Assembly: GCA_029071285.1 (NCBI GenBank)
Contig: JAIEAS010000144.1
Coordinates: forward strand, 1 to 11,184
Source of the DNA: Clostridia bacterium
GTDB taxonomy: Bacteria > Bacillota > Clostridia > Christensenellales > Borkfalkiaceae
Direction of reading: 5' to 3'
DNA: 11,184 nt
A program made the translations under genes and the position numbers. Within the stretch, counting starts at the first letter, position 1; every line of letters begins with the position of its first letter. Of the stretch, positions 1 to 6,736 are shown one piece after another. Under the pieces are notes generated by a model. That model saw only the letters and a list, made by a program, of their open reading frames with translations, was not told the DNA's origin and ran no database searches.

Positions 1-3
1 CAT

Positions 4-32
4 TTTACATTATATCGGTTTAGTATTATAAT
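4..32 (+). promoter_or_regulatory. Sigma-A type promoter of the malic enzyme gene
   Basis: The -35 box TTTACA (4-9) and the -10 box TATAAT (27-32) are separated by exactly 17 bp. This is a near-consensus vegetative promoter. The expected transcription start is near position 39, giving a leader of about 58 nt before the ATG at 97. That start lies only a few bases before the in-frame ATG at 43, which argues against 43 as the translation start. Confidence 0.8.
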
Positions 33-86
33 GTAAACAAAAATGAAAGAAAATTTAAAAAAATGTTCGTTTCTATCGTTCATTTC

Positions 87-92
87 AGGAGG
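87..92 (+). promoter_or_regulatory. Ribosome binding site that sets the malic enzyme start
   Basis: A perfect AGGAGG lies 4 nt before the ATG at 97. The alternative in-frame ATG at 43 has no such site and would add 18 residues absent from typical malic enzymes, so the start at 97 is preferred. Confidence 0.85.
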
Positions 93-96
93 AATT

Positions 97-1275
97 ATGA
101 ATTACAGAGAAGCATCCTTAAAAAAGCACGGTGAATGGAAGGGCAAAATCGAAACCGTTTGCCGTGTACCCGTTGACAGCAGAGAGTCGCTTTCGCTTGC
201 TTACACCCCCGGTGTTGCCGAGCCCTGTATGGCTATTCATAACGACGTGGAAAAGTCATTCGAGCTGACCCGCCGCTGGAATACCGTTCCCGTCATAACC
301 GACGGCACCGCGGTTTTGGGACTGGGCGATATAGGACCCGAGGCGGGTATGCCCGTAATGGAGGGCAAGTGCGCGCTCTTCAAGGCGTTCGGCAACGTTG
401 ACGCGTATCCCATTTGCCTCAGAACGAAGGACACCGAAGAAATTATCAATACCATTAAAATAATGGCGGGCAGCTTCGGCGGAATCAACCTCGAAGATAT
501 TTCGGCGCCCCGCTGCTTTGAAATTGAAACGAGGCTCAAAGAGGAACTCGATATCCCCGTATTCCACGACGACCAGCACGGCACGGCAATCGTTTCGGCG
601 GCTGCGCTTTTAAACGCGTTGAAGCTTGCGAAAAAGAATATCGGCGAAATTAAGCTCGTTATCAACGGCGCGGGCGCGGCGGGAATTGCCATCGGCAAAT
701 TCCTTTTAAAGCTCGGCGTAAAGAACGTAACTCTCTGCGACCTGAAAGGCATCGTTTGCAAGGGCGAAGAGTGGCTAAACCCCGCGCAGAAAGCGGTTGC
801 GGAAATAACCAACCTCGGCTTGCAGCGCGGCAAGCTTGCGGACGCAATGAAGGGCGCGGACGTGTTTATCGGCGTTTCGGGACCGCACTGCGTAACAAAG
901 GAAATGGTTAAGTCAATGGCGGATAAACCCATTCTCTTCACCTGCGCAAACCCCGTTCCCGAAATTGAACCCGAGGACGCAAAGGAAGCGGGCGCGTTTA
1001 TAGTTGGCACGGGCTCTTCCGAACACCCCAACCAGATAAACAACGTTCTGGTGTTCCCCGGACTTTTCCGCGGTGCGCTGGACGTAAGAGCAAACACCGT
1101 AAACACCGAAATGATGATTGCGGCGGCAAAGGGAATTGCGGACTGTGTTTCGGACAAAGAGCTCTCGACTGATTACATACTTCCCTACGCTTACGACAAA
1201 AACGCGCACCGTTCGGTTGCGAAAGCGGTTGCGGAAGCGGCGGTAAAGACGGGAGTTTCCAAATTAAATAAGTAA
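97..1275 (+). CDS. NAD(P)-dependent malic enzyme (oxaloacetate-decarboxylating), short bacterial type
   Basis: Cytoplasmic malic enzyme, which converts L-malate to pyruvate and CO2 with reduction of NAD(P). The 392-residue length fits the short bacterial/archaeal class without a phosphotransacetylase tail. The N-terminal malic domain carries SLAYTPGVAEP (32-42), whose Tyr36 is the expected proton donor, and MEGKCALFKAFG (88-99), whose Lys91 is the expected general base. NLED (131-134) and FHDDQHGT (156-163) supply the acidic metal ligands. The Rossmann domain starts at GAGAAG (191-196). Asp215 at the end of the next strand (TLCD) hints at NAD rather than NADP, but this is inference. CANP (283-286) and PNQINN (311-316) are family signatures. 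The start at 97 is chosen because of the AGGAGG site and the promoter position. It has its own promoter and probably stands alone, supplying pyruvate and reducing power in central metabolism. I give no symbol because the cofactor, and so the paralogue type, is unsure. Confidence 0.95.
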   Translation: MNYREASLKKHGEWKGKIETVCRVPVDSRESLSLAYTPGVAEPCMAIHNDVEKSFELTRRWNTVPVITDGTAVLGLGDIGPEAGMPVMEGKCALFKAFGNVDAYPICLRTKDTEEIINTIKIMAGSFGGINLEDISAPRCFEIETRLKEELDIPVFHDDQHGTAIVSAAALLNALKLAKKNIGEIKLVINGAGAAGIAIGKFLLKLGVKNVTLCDLKGIVCKGEEWLNPAQKAVAEITNLGLQRGKLADAMKGADVFIGVSGPHCVTKEMVKSMADKPILFTCANPVPEIEPEDAKEAGAFIVGTGSSEHPNQINNVLVFPGLFRGALDVRANTVNTEMMIAAAKGIADCVSDKELSTDYILPYAYDKNAHRSVAKAVAEAAVKTGVSKLNK

Positions 1276-1278
1276 AAT

Positions 1279-1329
1279 TTTTGCTTACCTTCGGCAAGCA
1301 AAAGGGCAGACGGCTTACACCGTCTGCCC
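1279..1329. terminator. Two tandem hairpins after the malic enzyme gene
   Basis: Hairpin 1 (1279-1303) has the perfect 8-bp arms TTTTGCTT and AAGCAAAA, with a further CC/GG pairing inside. Hairpin 2 (1304-1329) has perfect 10-bp arms GGGCAGACGG and CCGTCTGCCC around a 6-nt loop. On the plus strand no T-run follows hairpin 2, so it is not a textbook intrinsic terminator in the gene's direction. Read on the minus strand, hairpin 2 is followed by TTTTGCTT, which resembles one. It probably ends or attenuates transcription between the malic enzyme and the next gene. The working direction is uncertain. Confidence 0.5.
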
Positions 1330-1354
1330 CGATAACAACATTAACAGGTTAAAA

Positions 1355-2539
1355 ATGAAATTAAAATTTTCGGCGGTACTGCTTGCGTTGATTTGCATTT
1401 TCGCACTTGGCTTTACCGCGTGCGGCAAGGAAGATAAAACCGAGTGGAACGTTTCGGCGGACGGCGGCAGGGTAATTGCAAGCTTTTCGGACAACGGCAA
1501 ATACGGTTTTATTCTGAACGTGGACGGCAGCGGCGCGATGCGCGGTTTCTCTTCCAAAAAAGAAGCTCCGTGGTATGGTAAGTCGGGCAGAATTACGGAT
1601 ATAGTCATTTCCGACGGCGTAACCGGAATAGGTGCGAACGCATTCACGGACGTCAAGGCGGACGCCGTAATTATCCCCGAAAGCGTAACCCGAATAGGCG
1701 AAAACGCTTTTAACGCAGATACGAAGATATGCGTATATAAAAACCTGTCCGCAAACGGCGCGAAGATTTATATCTATTCGCAGACAAATCCCGCGGAGGC
1801 GGGGGACTACTGGCGGTTAAATGGCGGCGTGCCCGAAGTTTACACCGTCGAAGGCGTAAAGCATAATATGAAGGTTCTGTTTATCGGCAACAGCTTTACT
1901 TACTACAACGATATTCCTGCGCTCGTCGCAAGTCTGGCGGAAGGCGCGGGCGTGAACGTAACGGTTGAGTCGGTTACACAGGGAAGCTGGTTCCTGACTA
2001 AATTCGCCGACAAAAACGACGAGTACGGCAAAATCGTGGACGCAAAACTGACCTCTTCTGACGATTACGATATCGTAGTTTTGCAGGAACAGAGTGTCCG
2101 CCCGATAGACAATTACGCAAAGTTTTCCGAAGGCGCAACAAACCTTAAAAACAAGATAGACGCAACGCAGAAAAACTGCAAAATTTATCTGTATTCTACG
2201 TGGGGCTATCCCGAAGAGGCTGCAAAGAGGAATATCACTATTCCCGAAATGGAATTACAGCTCCGCGAGGCGTACGACAAGCTTGCAGGCGAGTTGGGCG
2301 TTTCGGTATCTCACGTGGGCAAAGCATTCAGCAATGTGTATGCGGAATATCCGCAGTACGGTTTATACCATACAGACAACAGACATCCTTCGTATATCGG
2401 TTCGTTTTTATCCGCCTGCGTTCACGCGGCGACAATTCTGAATATCGACCCGAGGACTTCAACCTTTACGGGCACGCTTGACGGCGAGACGGCTTCTCTT
2501 CTGAAGAGCGCGGCTTGGGAAGCGGTTTGCGGGTCTTAA
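1355..2539 (+). CDS. Lipoprotein with BspA-like leucine-rich repeat and SGNH/GDSL-type hydrolase domain
   Basis: Predicted surface lipoprotein of 394 residues. A basic start and hydrophobic stretch lead to FTAC at 20-23, so Cys23 would be lipidated; Phe at the -3 position is a slightly unusual lipobox. Residues about 79-125 look like a short BspA-type (LRR_5) repeat: ITDIVISDGVTGIGANAF then a second IPESVTRIGENAF segment. Residues about 171-366 form an SGNH hydrolase-like domain. Block I is FIGNSFTYYND with Ser180 as nucleophile. Gly210 (VTQGSW) and Gln244/Gln246 (VLQEQS) are candidate oxyanion-hole residues. Block V DNRHPS gives Asp341 and His344. Families with this GNSF block I include DUF4886-like esterases. 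The likely role is removal of acetyl or other ester groups from extracellular glycans, but the substrate is not shown. The ribosome site is weak (AGG at 1346-1348) and I see no convincing promoter of its own. It is first in the cluster with the next two genes. Confidence 0.85.
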   Translation: MKLKFSAVLLALICIFALGFTACGKEDKTEWNVSADGGRVIASFSDNGKYGFILNVDGSGAMRGFSSKKEAPWYGKSGRITDIVISDGVTGIGANAFTDVKADAVIIPESVTRIGENAFNADTKICVYKNLSANGAKIYIYSQTNPAEAGDYWRLNGGVPEVYTVEGVKHNMKVLFIGNSFTYYNDIPALVASLAEGAGVNVTVESVTQGSWFLTKFADKNDEYGKIVDAKLTSSDDYDIVVLQEQSVRPIDNYAKFSEGATNLKNKIDATQKNCKIYLYSTWGYPEEAAKRNITIPEMELQLREAYDKLAGELGVSVSHVGKAFSNVYAEYPQYGLYHTDNRHPSYIGSFLSACVHAATILNIDPRTSTFTGTLDGETASLLKSAAWEAVCGS

Positions 2540-2572
2540 AATAAAAATTTAAAATGATGAGGAGGAAACTAT

Positions 2573-4057
2573 ATGAAAAAACACTTAATTGCCGTAATTA
2601 TTGCGGTAGTTACCTGTCTTTTGACGGCGCTTTCGGGCTGTTCGCTTTTACGCGCGTTTGAAAAGGACGTTAACGTTGTTTTCGAAGTAGACGGCAAGTA
2701 CGTTGACGGTGTTACGGTAAACATTTTCAACAACGCGATAGCGCCGACATTCGACGAGGACGCGGAGGGCGCAGTGCCCGAAGGGTATAAGTTTATGGGC
2801 TGGTCGGCTTCGCACGATTGGAAGTACGGCGACGACAGAGATTTGCTTATATCCAGCGGAGGCATAGTGCGCTACGCCGCGGTCAAGGACTGGACGAACG
2901 GCGGCACGGCGGTGGCGGTGCCTATCGTTATCGACAAGACGACAATCCCCAAGGGCGATCTCGTAATCGCATGGTACAGCAACAGCGGAACTTCCGGTAT
3001 AAGCGACGGTGATATTTCGGCGTTCGAAACGCAGCTTCGCGAGTATCTCACGCAAGAGGGCTACGACGTCAGCGGTCTTGAAATCGTTATCCGTGGATAC
3101 GGCGGCAACGTAGGAACTTCCTGCGGTAATATCAGAAAGGACGACGACGTTGATATTATGCTCGGCTGGGCGGGTACTTCAAACCTGACCGGCACGGGCA
3201 GTATGGAAAAAGGCAAAGATATATTTGAAAACGCAAGCAATATTGCGATAGGCAGTAAAGATAGGTACGCGGCGCTTTGCGTTGACAGAGATCTGGGCGA
3301 AAGAGAGCTTGCCGTTAAGGTCTACGACTGGATACGCGAAAAGTACGTTGCCGAAGGCAAAGAATCGGTACTTGAAAATTTAAAACCCGTACCAGTAGTA
3401 ACCTACAAAGTAACCTTCAATTCCAACGGCGGAAGCGCGGTTGACGAGAAAGAGGTTGAAAGCGGCAAGACCGTTCAGAAACCTGCTAATCCTTCGAAAG
3501 AGGGCTACGGTTTCGGCGGCTGGTATACGGACGTGGATTGCACCGAAGGTAACGAATACGACTTTTCAACCCCCGTTACGGATGATTTAACCCTTTACGC
3601 AAAGTGGACTGAAGGCGAACCCGAACCCGAGCCTGCTTATGATTTCGGCGAGTTCACTCAGACGAAATTAGTTTTTGGCTGGTGGACGAGTGATAGTTCG
3701 GGACTTAGTGAAGATTTGGTAAAGAACGTCATTGCGGGTCTTAAAACCGCATTGACTGCAAGCGGTGTAGACGTTTCCGCTCTTACAATCGAGATGCGCG
3801 CTTATGACGGTAAAATTGCTACGGCGGGACCTGCGGTAGCCGAAAATCCCGCGGATATACTTTTAGGTTTCGGCGGTAATCTGACTTCAAACGGCGTAAC
3901 GCTAAAAGCCGAAAACAGATTGACAGGCGTAAAGATGGGCGATAAGACTGGACGCTATATTGACCTTTACGACGACACCAACGACTTTGCTAAGGCAGTG
4001 TTTACCTGGTTTAAGTCTGAAGAAGCTGCGCGTGCGTTGTTCGCGCCTGCGGCGTAA
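2573..4057 (+). CDS. Lipoprotein with duplicated [B-repeat + alpha/beta module] architecture, unknown function
   Basis: Predicted surface lipoprotein of 494 residues. A classic lipobox LSGC (20-23) follows a hydrophobic signal, so Cys23 would be lipidated. A clear Listeria-Bacteroides (InlB B-repeat, Flg_new) domain covers about 277-346, with FNSNGG, GYGFGGWYTD and LYAKW. Residues about 34-106 look like a degenerate copy (FEVDGKYVDG, EGYKFMGWS). Each is followed by a similar module of about 120-130 residues: A (about 129-257) with LVIAWYSNSGTSGIS and DVDIMLGWAG, and B (about 366-486) with LVFGWWTSDSSGLS and ADILLGFGG. Both modules also share the DVS-[GA]-L-x-I-x-x-R-x-Y pattern. An acidic Pro/Glu linker (EGEPEPEP, about 347-354) precedes module B. 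The modules recall one lobe of a solute-binding protein, but I do not recognise a family. A strong AGGAGG (2560-2565) precedes the ATG, 33 nt after the previous gene. A ligand-binding or adhesive surface role is inference. Confidence 0.82.
   Translation: MKKHLIAVIIAVVTCLLTALSGCSLLRAFEKDVNVVFEVDGKYVDGVTVNIFNNAIAPTFDEDAEGAVPEGYKFMGWSASHDWKYGDDRDLLISSGGIVRYAAVKDWTNGGTAVAVPIVIDKTTIPKGDLVIAWYSNSGTSGISDGDISAFETQLREYLTQEGYDVSGLEIVIRGYGGNVGTSCGNIRKDDDVDIMLGWAGTSNLTGTGSMEKGKDIFENASNIAIGSKDRYAALCVDRDLGERELAVKVYDWIREKYVAEGKESVLENLKPVPVVTYKVTFNSNGGSAVDEKEVESGKTVQKPANPSKEGYGFGGWYTDVDCTEGNEYDFSTPVTDDLTLYAKWTEGEPEPEPAYDFGEFTQTKLVFGWWTSDSSGLSEDLVKNVIAGLKTALTASGVDVSALTIEMRAYDGKIATAGPAVAENPADILLGFGGNLTSNGVTLKAENRLTGVKMGDKTGRYIDLYDDTNDFAKAVFTWFKSEEAARALFAPAA
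2672..4030 (+). repeat. Protein-level tandem duplication inside the second lipoprotein
   Basis: Two units with a period of about 240 residues. Unit 1 runs from about codon 34 to 257 (2672-3343) and unit 2 from about codon 277 to 486 (3401-4030). Each has an N-terminal B-repeat and a C-terminal alpha/beta module with matching landmarks. The first B-repeat is degenerate. DNA identity between the units is visibly low, so the duplication is old. The alignment was done by eye. Confidence 0.7.
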
Positions 4058-4063
4058 GGAGGG
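4056..4063 (+). promoter_or_regulatory. Ribosome binding site overlapping the upstream stop codon
   Basis: AAGGAGGG overlaps the last two bases of the preceding TAA (4055-4057) and lies 7 nt before the ATG at 4071. It fixes the start of the membrane hydrolase at 4071, not at the in-frame ATG at 3960 inside the previous gene, and implies co-transcription and probably coupled translation. Confidence 0.8.
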
Positions 4064-4070
4064 AAAGGAA

Positions 4071-6641
4071 ATGTACTTAAAAAGAAAATTGATGAAAGCT
4101 ACGGCTATATGCAGTTACGTATTTACCGCACTTTGCTTTGTAACCTGCGCGTGCTTCTTTGCACTGTCAAATAACTGGTACTGGCTGTTCCTCATATTAG
4201 GACTTATAAACCTTTACAACGGCTTCGTAATTACTTCCGTAAAAGAAAAAATGACCGAAGTAAATCTCGGCAAAAAACAAAATATCAAATTTTTGGTCTG
4301 CTGGATTCTGAGCATAGTCTGCCCGCCCGCGTTTATTCTCAACGGTATCGCATATTTCCGCAATACCGGGGACGAACTTGTTATCCGCAAAAACGTTGAG
4401 GCGACGGAAGAGGCTGAGCCCGTTTCGGCGGAGATTGTGCCTCAACCCGCACCCGAAGCTGATAAGAAGTTATCGATAGGGCAGAAGGTAAAGGCGTTCT
4501 GCAAAAAGAAATCCTTTATCACCGCGTGCGTATCGCTGGGACTGATATTTATATTTGGTTTCTGCGCTATGACGGTTGAAACTTCGGGCTTCTCCGTTAA
4601 GATTTCCGACTTTACGCTTACAAAGGAAATGACCCTTTCGTACAACGAGGGCAAGATTAACGGCACGGCGTACACCATTTCCGACAAGTATTATTATATG
4701 AAGGACGGACTTGAGGTTGACGTGTCCGCGGATGACAGAAAGTCTGACGACGAAGGCGCAAGCTGGTACACGGAAGTGGACGGCAAAAAAATTAACCTTA
4801 AAGTAGCGTCGCCCACGTACTCCGTAACTATGTACGTGCCCAAAACCGCTACCGAAGAAAACCCCGCGCCGACGGTGTTCGTCCTTCCCGGCTTCACCCG
4901 CACTAAGGCTTCTATGGCGCAGTACTGCATCGAGCTTTCGAGAAGGGGAGCGGTTGCCTTCTGTATGGACCCCGGCGGTCAGGGCGCAACGACCGAAACC
5001 TCGACGGCGGGCGCGAACGGTATCGAGTACCTCGTGCAGTACGTTTACAACAATTCGGACGATTTCAAATTCTGCGATAAAACCCGCTTCGGCGCGATAG
5101 GCCACTCGGCGGGCGGCGGCAACGTAACCACCCTTGCCGCGGATATGTCGGGCGCAACCTATCAGGAAAGCGTAATTAAATCTGTTTATATCTCGGGATA
5201 TATCAAGGAATCGGCGGCAAACAAGTATAAGAATTTAAAGTGCAACGCGGCGCTTTCATACGCATATTACGACGAGGGCGCTTACCGCTATCAGGGCGAT
5301 ACTTCGGCGTATGAAGTAATTGCGCTCCGCTTCCTGAACGAAGTCAACGGTTCTACGGTAACCTACGACAAGGTTATGACCGACTACGGCTACGGCAGTA
5401 TGGCGGACGGAACGTACAGAATTATCCACCGCGAAAAAATCAACCACTGCTTCGAGATGTACGACGGCGAGAGTATCGCAAACTCGGTAAACTTTTTCAA
5501 CGAAAGCCTTAATATGGGTTCGGACGTTGACGGTTTCAGTCAGATATGGTTCGGCAAAGAATTCTTCAACGGACTTGCGCTCGCTTCGGCTTTCACCTTC
5601 GTGATAGCGCTCTGCGCGGTGCTTATGAACACGCCGTTCTTCGCAACCATAAAGAAGGGCAAAAAGAAGACTGCGGAAGCTCCCGAGGGCACGGCAGACG
5701 GAATGCAGAGCGTGGCTACTGTGAAGACCGCCTCGTTATCCGCAAAGGAGAAGGCGCCCAAGACGGTAGCGCACAAGGTTATATTCTGGTCGTGTATGAT
5801 ACTTACGGCGATAATCGCCTGCCTCGACTATATACCTCTTGCAAACCTCTCGATAGAGAAATTCCCCACGGCAAGCTCGGCAAGCGTATTCACCTTTACT
5901 TTCCCCGCGAGAATGATTAACGCGATACTCTTATGGGCGGCGATAAACGGCGCGATAGGACTTGTGATATTCTTCGGAACGACTCTGCTTGAAAACCTGT
6001 ACGAATACCTTATGTGGAAGATAAAGGGAGTTACCCCTCAGTACGACTGGCAGAAATTCCACCACATAAAGATAAGCGGCGAAAAGTGGTACGGCGTTAT
6101 ATTCAACGTGCTTAAAGCAATACTTCTTGCGCTCATAATGTTCGCTTCGTTCTACTTCCTTTTGCAGCTCAGCTACTGGGCGTTCCATCAGGATTTCAGA
6201 TTCCTGCTCATATCGGCTTCGCCCCTGAACGCGAGAATGTTCGTTACCGCGCTCGAGTATATGCCTATAATCTTCGTGTTCTATATCTCGAATTCTATCC
6301 GCGTAAACTGCTCGATAGGACACGAGGGCTGGAAGGAGTGGAAGGTGCTGCTCGTCAGCGCGCTCGGCAACAGTCTGGGACTTGCGTTTATACTGCTTAT
6401 AAATTACTTCTGCTACTTCACGACGGGCTCGCCCTTCTACGGAAACTGGGGCAACGAAAACGAAGTCTGGCTCTTCGTCAATATGGTGTTCGGACTCGTG
6501 GTAATGATGTTCATTCTGCCTATCTTCAACAGACTTCTGTACAAGATAACGGGCAACGTCTGGACGGGCGCTATCGCGTGCTGTATGATATTCATAATGA
6601 TGACCATTTCGGCTTCGGTATCGTACATTCCTATGTATTAA
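4071..6641 (+). CDS. Multispanning membrane protein with embedded alpha/beta hydrolase domain
   Basis: 856 residues. Hydrophobic segments lie at about 11-31, 35-54, 74-95 and 149-168, then a soluble region at about 171-495, then segments at about 499-520, 569-590, 614-640, 676-706, 722-742, 757-782, 799-821 and 829-849. The soluble region is an alpha/beta hydrolase: VFVLPGF (269-275) is the early strand and oxyanion loop, GHSAGG (344-349) is the nucleophile elbow with Ser346, and INHCF gives a candidate catalytic His459. Asp400 or Glu402 (YYDEG) is a possible acid. Lysine clusters before segment 4 (CKKKS, 144-148) and after segment 5 (KKGKKK, 528-533) favour the hydrolase lying outside the cell. 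Segment 3 contains Pro-Pro and could be re-entrant, so topology is uncertain. A dienelactone-hydrolase-like or acetyl-xylan-esterase-like activity is possible, but the substrate is unknown. The gene begins 13 nt after the previous stop with a strong ribosome site overlapping that stop, so it belongs to the same operon. I do not recognise the C-terminal membrane domain. Confidence 0.85.
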   Translation: MYLKRKLMKATAICSYVFTALCFVTCACFFALSNNWYWLFLILGLINLYNGFVITSVKEKMTEVNLGKKQNIKFLVCWILSIVCPPAFILNGIAYFRNTGDELVIRKNVEATEEAEPVSAEIVPQPAPEADKKLSIGQKVKAFCKKKSFITACVSLGLIFIFGFCAMTVETSGFSVKISDFTLTKEMTLSYNEGKINGTAYTISDKYYYMKDGLEVDVSADDRKSDDEGASWYTEVDGKKINLKVASPTYSVTMYVPKTATEENPAPTVFVLPGFTRTKASMAQYCIELSRRGAVAFCMDPGGQGATTETSTAGANGIEYLVQYVYNNSDDFKFCDKTRFGAIGHSAGGGNVTTLAADMSGATYQESVIKSVYISGYIKESAANKYKNLKCNAALSYAYYDEGAYRYQGDTSAYEVIALRFLNEVNGSTVTYDKVMTDYGYGSMADGTYRIIHREKINHCFEMYDGESIANSVNFFNESLNMGSDVDGFSQIWFGKEFFNGLALASAFTFVIALCAVLMNTPFFATIKKGKKKTAEAPEGTADGMQSVATVKTASLSAKEKAPKTVAHKVIFWSCMILTAIIACLDYIPLANLSIEKFPTASSASVFTFTFPARMINAILLWAAINGAIGLVIFFGTTLLENLYEYLMWKIKGVTPQYDWQKFHHIKISGEKWYGVIFNVLKAILLALIMFASFYFLLQLSYWAFHQDFRFLLISASPLNARMFVTALEYMPIIFVFYISNSIRVNCSIGHEGWKEWKVLLVSALGNSLGLAFILLINYFCYFTTGSPFYGNWGNENEVWLFVNMVFGLVVMMFILPIFNRLLYKITGNVWTGAIACCMIFIMMTISASVSYIPMY

Positions 6642-6664
6642 ACTTACAATGTATTAAACTTACA
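6633..6664 (+). repeat. 16-nt perfect tandem duplication across the stop codon
   Basis: ATGTATTAAACTTACA occurs at 6633-6648 and again at 6649-6664 with no mismatch. The first copy contains the last two codons (Met-Tyr) and the TAA stop of the membrane hydrolase. The second repeats them outside the reading frame in use. It looks like a recent slippage duplication without effect on the protein. Confidence 0.9.
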
Positions 6665-6666
6665 AT

Positions 6667-6699
6667 AAAAAAGCAGACGGTTTTCCGTCTGTTTTTTTT
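6667..6699 (+). terminator. Intrinsic terminator of the surface-hydrolase cluster
   Basis: The arms CAGACGG (6674-6680) and CCGTCTG (6685-6691) form a 7-bp stem with a TTTT loop, followed by eight T residues (6692-6699). An A-run before the stem extends the pairing and makes it usable from the minus strand as well. The core stem matches that of the hairpin after the malic enzyme gene. Confidence 0.93.
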
Positions 6700-6701
6700 A
6701 G

Positions 6702-6730
6702 TTGTAAAAGGGCGTAAAAAGTGATATTAT
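6702..6730 (+). promoter_or_regulatory. Extended -10 promoter of the MATE gene, placing the start site at the ATG
   Basis: The -35 box TTGTAA (6702-6707) is 17 bp from the -10 box TATTAT (6725-6730), and TG lies one base before the -10 (TGATATTAT), an extended -10. The predicted transcription start, 6-8 nt after the -10, falls at about 6736-6738. The ATG begins at 6737, so the transcript would have no leader. Confidence 0.7.
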
Positions 6731-6736
6731 AACGCT

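Noticed and set aside
43..96. Upstream in-frame ATG that would extend the malic enzyme by 18 residues
   Set aside because: It lies only about 4 nt after the predicted transcription start and lacks a ribosome site, while ATG 97 has AGGAGG.
237..1157. A 306-codon open frame on the minus strand opposite the malic enzyme
   Set aside because: It is a shadow of a strongly conserved enzyme. It shows no family motif and has a low-complexity Ser/Ala/Pro-rich translation.
1330..1354. A separate promoter for the SGNH lipoprotein gene
   Set aside because: Candidate boxes between the hairpins and the ATG do not pair with correct spacing, so none is called.
3960..4070. In-frame ATG that would start the membrane hydrolase inside the preceding gene
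   Set aside because: No ribosome site, a basic non-membrane extension, and a strong AAGGAGGG before the ATG at 4071.
4470..5105. A 211-codon minus-strand open frame opposite the membrane hydrolase
   Set aside because: Arg/Val-rich shadow translation lying opposite the GHSAGG hydrolase domain, with no motif of its own.
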